Assembly: GCA_947469635.1 (NCBI GenBank) | Contig: CANIRG010000014.1 | Coordinates: 1-33,548 of the forward strand | DNA length: 33,548 nucleotides | From: Rhodospirillales bacterium | Lineage (GTDB): Bacteria > Pseudomonadota > Alphaproteobacteria > Reyranellales > Reyranellaceae | Direction: 5' to 3' | In this document: in pieces, positions 24,639 through 31,830 of the stretch | Layout of the letters: the number at the start of each line of letters is the position of its first letter | How positions within the stretch are numbered: the stretch's first letter is position 1 | Made by a program: the position numbers and the translations under genes | The notes under the pieces: generated by a model | The model's database searches: none | Seen by the model: only the letters and a program-made list of their open reading frames with translations | Told to the model about the DNA's origin: nothing

Positions 24639-26090
24639 GTGCCGGCGACGTATCTCGGCATCGATGTCGGCACGTCGTCGGTCAAATCCGTTTTGGTGGA
24701 TGACGCAGACCGTGTCGTCGGCGATGCCGATGCGCTCGTGCCGATCTCGCGGCCGCGTCCCCTGTGGTCGGAGCAGGATCCGCTGGACTGGTGGCACGCC
24801 GTCGTTGCCACGCTCGATGCTCTGGCCGTTCGCGAACCCGCGGCGATGGCCGCTGTACGCGGCATCGGCCTGTCCGGGCAGATGCTCGGCGTGACGCTTC
24901 TGGATGCCGCCGACGCTCCGATCCGGCCGGCGCTGCTGTGGAACGACGGGCGTGCCTCGGCGGAGTGCGCCGATCTGCACGAAAGGTTCGCCGACTGGAT
25001 CGATGTCGTTGGCTGCCGGGCGATGCCGGGCTTTTCCGCCCCGAAGCTGCTGTGGCTTGCTCGGCACGAGCCCGCGGCGCTCGCGCGAACGCGCCGGGTG
25101 CTGCTCACCAAGGACTATGTTCGTCTGCGTCTCACCGGCGAGGCCGCGAGCGATCGCGCCGATGCCTCGGCGACGCTGTTGATGGATACCGCCCGTGGCG
25201 ACTGGCACGACGCGATCGTGGCGGCCTGCGGCATCACGCGGGCGCAGCTGCCGCGCCTGGTCGAAAGCGCGGAGGTGGCGGGCGGCCTGCGGGCCGAGCT
25301 TGCGTCGCGCTGGCATTTGCCGATCGGCACGCCTGTCGTCGGCGGCGGTGGCGACAATATGTGTGCGGGCATCGGAGTCGGTGCGGTGAAGGCAGGCGCG
25401 GCCTATATCAGCCTCGGTACGTCGGGGGTCTATTTCGTCGCCAACGACGTCTTCGTGCCGGCACGGGGACAGGGCATGCACACCCACCGCCACGCCGTGC
25501 CGGGGCTTTTTGCCCAGCATGCTGTCGTGTTGAGCACTGGTGCGGCATTGGCCTGGATGGCCGAGCTGGTGCGGGCGTCCGATGTCGCAAGCCTGGTGGC
25601 CGAGGTCGAGGCAGCTTGCCTGTCGCCCGATGAGACGCCCGTCGTCACGCCCTATCTGGCGGGCGAACGCACGCCGCACGACGATCCGACCCTGACGGCG
25701 TCTTTTTCAGGCCTGACCCATTCGACGGGCACCTTGCATCTCGTGCAAGCAGTCATGGAAGGCGTTGCCCTGGCACTGCGCGACGGTCACGACGCGCTGA
25801 CCGGCAGCGGAGCGCGGATCGAGGAGATCGTGCTGACCGGAGGCGGCGCCCGCAGCCCGCTGTGGGCGCGGCTCGTGGCGGCTGCCCTCGGAAAGCCGCT
25901 GCTTCTGCCGGAGGGCGCTCGTGTCGGTCCGGCGCTGGGCGCGGCACGGCTCGCGCGCAAGGGTATCGGCGGGCCGCTGATCGCGGCCTCTGGTGATGGC
26001 GACGCCCGGAGAATAGACGTCGACCCGCGCTTGAAGGATCAGCTGGAACGCAAGCGCGCGGTCTACGCCGGTCGTTCGCTCAAGCCTTGA
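24639..26090 (+). CDS. FGGY-family carbohydrate kinase (xylulokinase-like)
   Basis: A 483-residue ATP-dependent sugar or polyol kinase. Family features are GIDVGTSSVKSVLVD (phosphate 1 loop), GLSGQMLG, PALLWNDGRASAE, the catalytic Asp in GGGGDNMCAGIG, LGTSGVY, and the C-terminal GGGARSPLW adenosine motif. By overall pattern it is closest to xylulokinase, but FGGY specificity cannot be read reliably and erythritol, glycerol, arabinitol or ketose kinases are possible. The start is GTG at 24639, 3 bases after the regulator stop, with GGTGAGG nearby. It forms a two-gene unit with the SorC regulator, and its 3' end overlaps the convergent MTA phosphorylase gene by 11 bases. Confidence 0.88.
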   Translation: MPATYLGIDVGTSSVKSVLVDDADRVVGDADALVPISRPRPLWSEQDPLDWWHAVVATLDALAVREPAAMAAVRGIGLSGQMLGVTLLDAADAPIRPALLWNDGRASAECADLHERFADWIDVVGCRAMPGFSAPKLLWLARHEPAALARTRRVLLTKDYVRLRLTGEAASDRADASATLLMDTARGDWHDAIVAACGITRAQLPRLVESAEVAGGLRAELASRWHLPIGTPVVGGGGDNMCAGIGVGAVKAGAAYISLGTSGVYFVANDVFVPARGQGMHTHRHAVPGLFAQHAVVLSTGAALAWMAELVRASDVASLVAEVEAACLSPDETPVVTPYLAGERTPHDDPTLTASFSGLTHSTGTLHLVQAVMEGVALALRDGHDALTGSGARIEEIVLTGGGARSPLWARLVAAALGKPLLLPEGARVGPALGAARLARKGIGGPLIAASGDGDARRIDVDPRLKDQLERKRAVYAGRSLKP

Positions 26091-26952
26091 GCACGCGCCC
26101 GGCGACGGCATCGAGCTTGGCGATCATGCCGGGCGCGCGCGCCGCGGGGCCCGTGATGAGGGCATGTTCCAGCGCGCGGTCGCAGCCGTGTGGGCAGGGG
26201 GTGGGGCGCGAGTCCTTGAGCCGGGGCGCGATCATCGTGACCAGTGCCTTGGCCTTCTCGGCATTGTCGAGCAGGACGCGGACGATGTCGGAGACCTGCA
26301 CATGGCCATGGTCGGGATGCCAGCAGTCGAAGTCCGTCACCATGGCGACGGTGACGTAGCAAATCTCGGCTTCGCGGGCGAGCTTGGCCTCCGGCATGTT
26401 GGTCATGCCGATCACGTCGCAGCCCCAGCTGCGATAGAGCTTCGATTCGGCGAGGCTGGAGAATTGCGGCCCCTCCATCGCCAGATACGTGCCGCCGAAC
26501 TTGACCGGGAAGCCCGCCGTGCGGGCGCAGTCGTGGACGGCCTCGGCCAACCGGTTGCAGGTCGGGTGCGCCATCGAGACGTGGGCGACCAACCCCTCGC
26601 CGAAGAAGCTTTTCTCCCGCGCGAAGGTCCGGTCGATGAACTGATCGACGACGACGAAATGGCCGGGCGGCAGGTCCTCGCGCAGCGAGCCGCAGGCCGA
26701 GAGCGACAGGATGTCGGAGACGCCGACGCGCTTCAGCGCATCGATGTTGGCGCGGTAGTTGATCGAGGTCGGTGAATGGAAGTGGCCGCGGCCGTGCCGG
26801 GGAACGAACACGAGGTCGAGCCCGTCGAGGGTGCCGAACAGGAACTCGTCGGAGGTCTCGCCGAACGGCGACGCCACCCGCCGCCACTCAGCCTTCTCGA
26901 GACCGGCGATATCGTAAACGCCGCTGCCACCCAGAATCCCCAACACCGTCAT
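26080..26952 (-). CDS. mtnP: S-methyl-5'-thioadenosine phosphorylase
   Basis: A 290-residue trimeric-type PNP/MTAP superfamily enzyme that converts methylthioadenosine and phosphate to adenine and methylthioribose-1-phosphate in methionine salvage. Diagnostic motifs are LGGSGVYDIAGL, VPRHGRGHFHSPTSINYRAN (phosphate and ribose site), AMEGPQFSSLAESKLYRSWG, IGMTNMPEAKLAREAEICY, and VTDFDCW, where Asp in place of Asn marks 6-aminopurine use. GGGAGAAGC precedes the ATG. No other mtn genes (mtnA, mtnB, mtnD) are adjacent. Its coexistence with a nucleosidase-type gene at 17.3 kb is notable. Confidence 0.93.
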   Translation of the reverse strand: MTVLGILGGSGVYDIAGLEKAEWRRVASPFGETSDEFLFGTLDGLDLVFVPRHGRGHFHSPTSINYRANIDALKRVGVSDILSLSACGSLREDLPPGHFVVVDQFIDRTFAREKSFFGEGLVAHVSMAHPTCNRLAEAVHDCARTAGFPVKFGGTYLAMEGPQFSSLAESKLYRSWGCDVIGMTNMPEAKLAREAEICYVTVAMVTDFDCWHPDHGHVQVSDIVRVLLDNAEKAKALVTMIAPRLKDSRPTPCPHGCDRALEHALITGPAARAPGMIAKLDAVAGRVLKA

Positions 26953-26984
26953 CTGCTTCTCCCGCTTGGCGTTGGTGTATCATT

Positions 26985-27001
26985 CCCCTTTGGCAAAGGG
27001 G
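26985..27001 (+). promoter_or_regulatory. hairpin overlapping the ribosome binding site of the SDR gene
   Basis: CCCCTTT (26985-26991), loop GGC and AAAGGGG (26995-27001) form a perfect 7-bp stem. The right arm contains the Shine-Dalgarno AAGGGGAG that serves the ATG at 27009. A TATCAT -10-like element (26978-26983) lies immediately upstream. If transcription starts before the left arm, the hairpin could mask the ribosome binding site; if later, it may be a DNA operator. Confidence 0.4.
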
Positions 27002-27008
27002 AGACACC

Positions 27009-27854
27009 ATGGGCAAGCTCGACGGCAAGATCACCATCGTGACAGGCGCGACCAGCGGCATCGGCCGACGCACCGTCGAGATCTTCGTGCGCGAAGGCGC
27101 CAAGGTCGTGGCGACGGGACGGCGCGAGGAGCTTGGTCGTTCACTCGAAGCCTCGCTTGGCACGGAAAATTGCGTGTTCATCCGCACCGACGCCACCAAG
27201 GAAGCCGATGTCGAGAAAATGTTCGACGCCTGCATCTCCAAGTGGGGCCGGCTCGACTGCCTGTTCAACAATGCCGGCGGACCCTCGCCGGTGGGCGGCA
27301 TCGAGACCATTCCCGTCGAGGGATTCGACGCCGCCATGGCGACGCTGGTGCGCTCGGTGATGCTGGGCATGAAGCACGCCGCACCGATCATGATGAAGCA
27401 GGGCAGCGGCAGCATCATCAACAACGGCAGCGTGGCCGCGCGCCGCGCCGGCTACTCGACCTCGATGATCTATGGGGCGGCCAAAGCGGCGGTGAACCAT
27501 CTCACGGTGTGCGCGGCCATGCAGCTCGGCGAGAAGAACGTGCGCTGCAACTCGATCTCGCCGGGCGGCATCGCCACCGGCATCTTCGCCAAGGCGCTGG
27601 GCCTCTCACCCGATAAGGCCGACAGCTACGCCGACGCGATGAAGGCCGGCATGGCCAAGAACCAGCCGATCCCGCGCGCCGGCATCACCGACGACATCGC
27701 CAATGCCGCGGTGTTCCTGGCGTCGGACGATTCGACCTTCATCAACGGCCATGATCTGGTGGTCGACGGCGGTCTGGTGGGGGGGCGGTTGTGGGGCCCT
27801 CACCAGGAGGGCGTGAAGGCCATGCGCGCGGCCTTCGGGGTGGACGAAGCCTAG
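27009..27854 (+). CDS. short-chain dehydrogenase/reductase
   Basis: A 281-residue classical SDR. Motifs are TGATSGIGRR (cofactor), ATGRREEL after beta-2 (Arg suggests NADP(H)), FNNAGG, catalytic Ser in NNGSVAARRAG and YGAAKAAV for Tyr/Lys. About 30 extra C-terminal residues after VVDGGLVGGRLWG distinguish it from FabG. The start at 27009 has GGGGAG 6 bases upstream. It is divergent from mtnP with 56 bases between starts and stands alone on its strand. The substrate is unknown. Confidence 0.87.
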   Translation: MGKLDGKITIVTGATSGIGRRTVEIFVREGAKVVATGRREELGRSLEASLGTENCVFIRTDATKEADVEKMFDACISKWGRLDCLFNNAGGPSPVGGIETIPVEGFDAAMATLVRSVMLGMKHAAPIMMKQGSGSIINNGSVAARRAGYSTSMIYGAAKAAVNHLTVCAAMQLGEKNVRCNSISPGGIATGIFAKALGLSPDKADSYADAMKAGMAKNQPIPRAGITDDIANAAVFLASDDSTFINGHDLVVDGGLVGGRLWGPHQEGVKAMRAAFGVDEA

Positions 27855-27864
27855 AAAAAGAGCC

Positions 27865-27902
27865 GTGTTTTGGCATGGGCCGTCCTTCCCATGCCAAAAC
27901 AC
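27865..27902 (-). terminator. second (distal) intrinsic terminator downstream of the cold-shock gene
   Basis: A perfect 15-bp inverted repeat (27865-27879 and 27888-27902) with an 8-base loop. Read on the minus strand it is followed by GGCTCTTTTTC, so it can act as a Rho-independent terminator for transcripts from cspA. It lies 10 bases after the stop of the plus-strand SDR gene and could also protect that mRNA's 3' end. Confidence 0.65.
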
Positions 27903-27927
27903 GCGGGCGAGACTTCTCTCGCCCGCG
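27902..27927 (-). terminator. proximal terminator downstream of the cold-shock gene
   Basis: An 11-bp GC-rich stem (27902-27912 and 27917-27927) with a 4-base loop. On the minus strand it is followed by TGTTTTGG. It adjoins the distal terminator, giving a tandem arrangement 75 bases after the cspA stop. Upstream of it, 27939-27953 is a perfect GGTGACC-A-GGTCACC palindrome of unknown role. Confidence 0.6.
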
Positions 27928-28001
27928 GAATGATCGGGGGTGACCAGGTCACCACCGAATGTTCGAAGGCAGCCGAATCTTAGGTGGCTGCCGGTTTCGT
28001 C

Positions 28002-28202
28002 TTAGGCCTTGAGGTTCGCGGCAGCATCCTTGCCGCGCTCATTCACCACGTCGTACGTGATCTTCTGGCCTTCGTTCAGGCCGTTGAGGCCCGCGCGCTC
28101 GACAGCGCTGATGTGAACGAACACGTCCTTGCCGCCGTTGTCCGGCTGGATGAACCCGAAACCCTTGGTGGCGTTGAACCACTTGACCGTACCTGAAGCC
28201 AT
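28002..28202 (-). CDS. cold-shock protein, CspA family
   Basis: A 66-residue single cold-shock domain. The RNA-binding motifs RNP1 (KGFGFIQ, residues 14-20) and RNP2 (DVFVHIS, 27-33 region) are intact, as is the start MASGTVKWFN typical of alphaproteobacterial Csp proteins. It binds single-stranded RNA or DNA and melts RNA structure at low temperature. The start at 28202 was chosen over a frame 21 codons longer because it matches the family and has TAGGA upstream. It has its own promoter, a leader of about 70 bases with a pyrimidine tract, and tandem terminators. Confidence 0.95.
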   Translation of the reverse strand: MASGTVKWFNATKGFGFIQPDNGGKDVFVHISAVERAGLNGLNEGQKITYDVVNERGKDAAANLKA

Positions 28203-28279
28203 AGTCCGTATCCTAATTAAGCGAGCCGAGAAAAAAGAGAACGTTGCGCTCGCAGCAGCCGCCATCTGGCGCCAAGGAG

Positions 28280-28302
28280 CAAACCTTGGGCCTCCCTGTC
28301 AA
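28280..28302 (-). promoter_or_regulatory. promoter of the cold-shock gene
   Basis: A perfect minus-strand TTGACA (28297-28302) is followed by GCTCCTT about 16 bases further, close to the alphaproteobacterial GCTA-type -10. The expected start near 28272 gives a leader of about 70 bases containing a CTCTTTTTTCTC tract and part of a CCAAGG/CCTTGG hairpin (28272-28289). Confidence 0.5.
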
Positions 28303-28377
28303 GCCGATGGTGCGATGTTCTTGCAGTTAAGGCCGCCGAATGCGCAAAAAAATTGCATCCGGACATCGCAACCTTTT

Positions 28378-28398
28378 CATCGGGCGTCTCTCCCGATG
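28378..28398 (-). terminator. stem-loop after the HTH-TPR gene
   Basis: CATCGGG (28378-28384), a 7-base loop and CCCGATG (28392-28398) form a perfect stem 13 bases after the stop at 28411. No T-run follows directly; a T7 tract occurs about 30 bases later on the minus strand. Partial termination or 3'-end protection is possible. Confidence 0.35.
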
Positions 28399-28410
28399 GG
28401 CCGGAAGACG

Positions 28411-29907
28411 CTATTCGGGAGCGCCGGCCAGCATCAGCCCGTCGGCCAGTACCCGGAATTTCCCAGGCGCCGTCGTGGGATAGAGCTCCCTCCGCCGACC
28501 GATTCGGTACGACGGAGCCAATATCAGCATATGGTCGACGGCGCTGCGGGCATCGTCCTGTCGCCCGGTCAGGGCGGCGCTGGACGCCAATACCGTCCAC
28601 CCGGGCAGGTAGTTCGGATTGTGGCGCACGGCGCGTTGCCCCCAATGGACGGCCGCTTCCAGGTCGAGATGGATCAGATGGGCGAAAGCCAGGGCATGGA
28701 AGACGGCGTAGTTGCGGGGGTCGCGCGGGCTGAGCCGCAGAGCCCGGTCGAGGTGGTCGATCGCGGTGCGCGTATCCCCGGCCATGGTCCGGACCTGGCC
28801 GCTCTGCATGAGCGCATGGGCGTGGTTCGGGTTGATCTCCAGCGCCTCGTCGATATAGGCGATGCCCTTGGGCAGATCGCGTGCAAACCAGGCGAAGCAA
28901 TGGCCGGCGGTGCCGAGGACGCGGGCGTCGAGGCGGTCGGCGCGCAAGCCGCGCTCGGCGAGGTCGAGCACCTCCGCACTTTCCCTCGCCAGGTCGACGA
29001 TCCAACCCTGCGTGAATCTTTGAACGTAGCTGCGGGCCGCCAACGCGTAGGCCGGGGCAAAGGACGGATCGAGGGAGATCGCGCGCAGGCAACCCTGCAG
29101 CATCGCTTCGGCCGACGCGCGCGTGAACACGTCGGTCAGCGCCAGGCTTCGAAGATAGTGCTCGTAGGCGCCGAAGTGCTCCGGGCGCCTGTGCCGCGTG
29201 CGATCTATCTCCGCCTGCTGAATCGTGGGCTCCAGAACGCCGACGACGGATTCCGTGATCCGGTCCTGCAGGTCGAGCAGATCCTCGATCGGCCCATCGT
29301 ACCTGTCGGCCCAGACATGGTTGCCGGTGGCGGTGTCGACGAGCTGGGCCGCGAAACGCACCCTGTCGCCGACCCGTCGGATGCTGCCGTCGAGGACATA
29401 GCGCACGCCCAGGTCGCGCCCGATCTGCCGATGCGCGACCACGCGGTCCCGGTACGTGGAGCTCGACGCATGGGCGATGACGAAGAGAGACCTGAGGCGT
29501 GACAATGCCGTCGTGATGTCTTCGGCGATGCCGTCGGCAAGATAGCGTTGATCCGGATCGCCGCTCATGTTCCGGAATGGCAACACCGCAATGGACGGCG
29601 TTGCCGGCAGGGCAAGTGCCGGCCGCTCGTCGATCGCGGCTGCTGGCGGGACGTCGCGGCGGCCGAGGCGAGCGGCGAAAACGTCGAGGTCCTCGTCCCA
29701 GTCGAAGCGGCTGAAGCCCGGCAACCGCTGGGCGACGGCGTGTGTGAGCAGCGAGAGATTGTGGTCGGTCGGTGCCTGGATGCCCGATGTCCAGCGGCTG
29801 ACGACCGACTTGTCGATGCCGATCGACCGGGCAAGGCCCACGCGGCTCAGGTTGTGGGCCTTCAGGATCAGCTCGAGCTTGTGTGCGAAATCCGGCACCG
29901 CCGGCAT
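28411..29907 (-). CDS. HTH-TolB-TPR protein, probable transcriptional regulator
   Basis: A 498-residue protein. Residues 6-60 look like a Cro/CI (XRE) helix-turn-helix (LARSIGIDKSVVSRWTSG). Residues 103-210 match the TolB-like domain seen in rhizobial cyclase-TPR proteins (SIAVLPFRNMSGDPDQRYLADGI, split here, and YVLDGSIRRVGDRVRFAAQL). Residues 240-470 contain tetratricopeptide-like repeats (GIAYIDEALEINPNHAHAL, AIDHLDRALRLSPRD). In relatives the N-terminus is usually a cyclase or winged-helix domain, so an XRE head is unusual. The start has GGAGGGAAGG upstream. It is divergent from an acyl-CoA dehydrogenase gene with 155 bases between, and may regulate it. Confidence 0.82.
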   Translation of the reverse strand: MPAVPDFAHKLELILKAHNLSRVGLARSIGIDKSVVSRWTSGIQAPTDHNLSLLTHAVAQRLPGFSRFDWDEDLDVFAARLGRRDVPPAAAIDERPALALPATPSIAVLPFRNMSGDPDQRYLADGIAEDITTALSRLRSLFVIAHASSSTYRDRVVAHRQIGRDLGVRYVLDGSIRRVGDRVRFAAQLVDTATGNHVWADRYDGPIEDLLDLQDRITESVVGVLEPTIQQAEIDRTRHRRPEHFGAYEHYLRSLALTDVFTRASAEAMLQGCLRAISLDPSFAPAYALAARSYVQRFTQGWIVDLARESAEVLDLAERGLRADRLDARVLGTAGHCFAWFARDLPKGIAYIDEALEINPNHAHALMQSGQVRTMAGDTRTAIDHLDRALRLSPRDPRNYAVFHALAFAHLIHLDLEAAVHWGQRAVRHNPNYLPGWTVLASSAALTGRQDDARSAVDHMLILAPSYRIGRRRELYPTTAPGKFRVLADGLMLAGAPE

Positions 29908-30062
29908 GTGGCCTTCCCTCCGAAGCAGGCTGGAGGATTGCCGATATTGCCGGCGAGGGGAACACGGCCCACGCACCGCCTCGCACCCGCTCGGACGGTG
30001 TCGCACCTGCCGGCCCGGTGGCAATGCTGCGACGGTGTCCCAACCACCCAGGGAGGCTGCGG

Positions 30063-31259
30063 ATGCTGCATGGATCTGAACTCTTGGCGGACATTGGCGG
30101 GATTTCCCGTCGATTTGCCGCCGATCGGCGCCAACGCCAGCAGCGGCGGGCGCTCGACCCCAGGGATATCGATGCCCTCAAGGAGGTCGGGCTGCACCTG
30201 AGCGCGATTCCCGAGGATCACGGCGGCTGGTGGCAAGGCGCGCAGCGATCGGTCCGCGTGCAGTGCGACGCGCTTCGCCTGCTCGCCCAGGGGGACGCCT
30301 CCATAGCCCTGGTGGCCAGCATGCATCCCTCGGTCCTGGCGTTCTGGCGCGACCCGGCGTCGCCAGGTACGGGAGCAAAGGCCTGGGAAGCGCAGAAGCG
30401 GGACGTGTTCGGGACCGTGATCGACAATGGGTGGTGGGGAACCATCACGTCGGAACCGGGCAGCGGCGGTGACATCGGGCAAACCCGTGCACGCGCAACG
30501 GCAACCGGATTGCCGGGCAGGTATCTGGTTTCCGGAGAGAAGCACTTCGGCAGCGGGTCGGGAGCCACGACCCATATGCTCACCACCGCTCGACGCGACG
30601 ATGCCGATGCCCCGGAATGGTTCTTCATGGACGTCCGGAGCGCCGAGGCAGACGGCACACCGGGAAGGGCGCTCAAGGCTGCCTGGGACGGGCATGGCCT
30701 GGCCGCCACCAACAGCCATGCCTACACCTTCAAGGACTTTCCCGCGACGCGGATGGCGTGGCCCGGATCCTGGCGCGACGTCATGAACGCGACCAGCGGC
30801 GCTGGCATCATGGCGAACGTCGCGCCGTTCGTGGGGATCGTCGATGCAGCCATGCGGCACATGCGCGAGGAATTCGGCCGGCGTGACCAGCGTCCGGAGG
30901 ATCTTCATGCCTTCGAACGGATCGAGTGGGCGACGGCCCATCGCGAGGCGTGGCTGCTCTACCAGGCTTACGAAGGGGCCGTGACGGCGATCGAGCGCAA
31001 GGGGCGGGCAATGCACGAAGCGTTGCTGGCGAAAATGAGCATAGCGGTGCTGGCCGAATCGATCCTCACGCGCCTGTGCCGGATTGCGGGCGGCGGCGCC
31101 TACGCCCGTCATTCACCGCTCGGCTTCTGGTTCGAGGACGTGCGTGCGCTCGGGTACCTGCGTCCTCCGTGGTCGCTTGCCTACGACGGCCTGCTTGCCT
31201 TTGCCGGTCCTGGCGAGCCTGGAGGGATGCCGATACCCGGCGAGGCCGCCCTTCACTGA
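30063..31259 (+). CDS. acyl-CoA dehydrogenase-family flavoprotein (DszC/HsaA-like possible)
   Basis: A 398-residue acyl-CoA dehydrogenase-fold protein. The middle domain has the flavin motif ITSEPGSGGDIGQTRARA followed by YLVSGEKHFGSGSG. The C-terminal region lacks an obvious catalytic glutamate of the IYEG type and ends GGGAYARHSPLGFWFEDVRALGYLRPP, resembling flavin-dependent monooxygenase relatives (DszC, HsaA) more than beta-oxidation enzymes. Either dehydrogenation or flavin hydroxylation is possible. The start has GGGAGG upstream. The gene is divergent from the HTH-TPR regulator. Its end overlaps the convergent gluconokinase gene by 7 bases. Confidence 0.82.
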   Translation: MLHGSELLADIGGISRRFAADRRQRQQRRALDPRDIDALKEVGLHLSAIPEDHGGWWQGAQRSVRVQCDALRLLAQGDASIALVASMHPSVLAFWRDPASPGTGAKAWEAQKRDVFGTVIDNGWWGTITSEPGSGGDIGQTRARATATGLPGRYLVSGEKHFGSGSGATTHMLTTARRDDADAPEWFFMDVRSAEADGTPGRALKAAWDGHGLAATNSHAYTFKDFPATRMAWPGSWRDVMNATSGAGIMANVAPFVGIVDAAMRHMREEFGRRDQRPEDLHAFERIEWATAHREAWLLYQAYEGAVTAIERKGRAMHEALLAKMSIAVLAESILTRLCRIAGGGAYARHSPLGFWFEDVRALGYLRPPWSLAYDGLLAFAGPGEPGGMPIPGEAALH

Positions 31260-31762
31260 AGCGTGCGCTCTGCGAGGCGACGCACGATCTCGTCCACGAT
31301 CTCCGACGGCGGCGGGCCGACATCGACGACGACGGGATCCTCGTCGGACGCGGGCTCCTGGAGGGTCGCGAACTGGCTGTCGAGCAGGGCCAGCGGCATG
31401 AAGTGCTCGTGCCGGGCGGCCATGCGGTGCTGGATCAGCTCACGCGATCCCTTGAGATAGACCAGCGTCACCTCGGGCCGCGTGCCGACGATGATGTCGC
31501 GATAGGATCGCTTCAGCGCCGAGCAGGTGAGAACACCCGACGCGCCGGCGGCCCGCCAGCCGTCGATCTCCATCGCGATCCTTTGGAGCCATGGCAACCG
31601 ATCCTCGTCGGTGAGGGGCGTGCCGCCGCGCATCTTCCGCACGTTGCCGGCGGGGTGGAAATCGTCACCCTCCAGGTACGCACAGTGCAGCCGGCCTGCC
31701 AGCATCGCCGCAACAGTCGTCTTGCCCGAGCCCGAGACGCCCATCACGACGACGATGGTCAC
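31253..31762 (-). CDS. gntK: gluconokinase, GntK/IdnK type
   Basis: A 169-residue P-loop kinase that phosphorylates D-gluconate to 6-phosphogluconate. The Walker A motif GVSGSGKTT, LEGDDFHPAGNVRKMRGGTPLTDEDR (two family blocks joined), CSALKRSYRD and HFMPLALLDSQF are characteristic. Start choice is uncertain: GTG at 31762 has GAGGG just upstream and gives the usual TIVVVMGVSG beginning, while GTG 31774 and ATG 31744 are also in frame. No gluconate permease or Entner-Doudoroff gene is adjacent. The upstream region contains the direct repeats and hairpin at 31763-31830. Confidence 0.9.
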   Translation of the reverse strand: MTIVVVMGVSGSGKTTVAAMLAGRLHCAYLEGDDFHPAGNVRKMRGGTPLTDEDRLPWLQRIAMEIDGWRAAGASGVLTCSALKRSYRDIIVGTRPEVTLVYLKGSRELIQHRMAARHEHFMPLALLDSQFATLQEPASDEDPVVVDVGPPPSEIVDEIVRRLAERTLQ

Positions 31763-31830
31763 GATCCCTCGCACAGGCTCAAGTCGAGATCCCTCGCACA
31801 GGCTCGGGATGATGGCCGTGGGCCATCATT
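31763..31830. repeat. 18-bp direct repeats and a hairpin between gntK and the LLM oxidoreductase gene
   Basis: GATCCCTCGCACAGGCTC occurs at 31763-31780 and again exactly at 31788-31805, 25 bases apart. A 9-bp perfect stem follows, ATGATGGCC/GGCCATCAT (31809-31829) with a 3-base loop, overlapping the LLM gene stop at 31826. The hairpin may end LLM transcripts. The duplicated segments include one candidate start of gntK and look like a small tandem duplication within a dispersed element. Confidence 0.6.

Noticed and set aside
23592-25679. 695-codon minus-strand open frame opposite the SorC regulator and FGGY kinase
   Set aside because: Arg/His/Asp-rich shadow translation without motifs; both plus-strand genes are clear.
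29994-30039. GACGGTGTC direct repeats considered as a certain operator
   Set aside because: Only two 9-mers in a GC-rich gap, so chance cannot be excluded. I mention them only as possible sites under the HTH-TPR finding.
31763-31805. Two 18-bp direct repeats considered as a CRISPR or attachment site
   Set aside because: There are only two copies with a 7-base spacer, no cas genes and no integrase nearby. A small duplication in an intergenic element is simpler.
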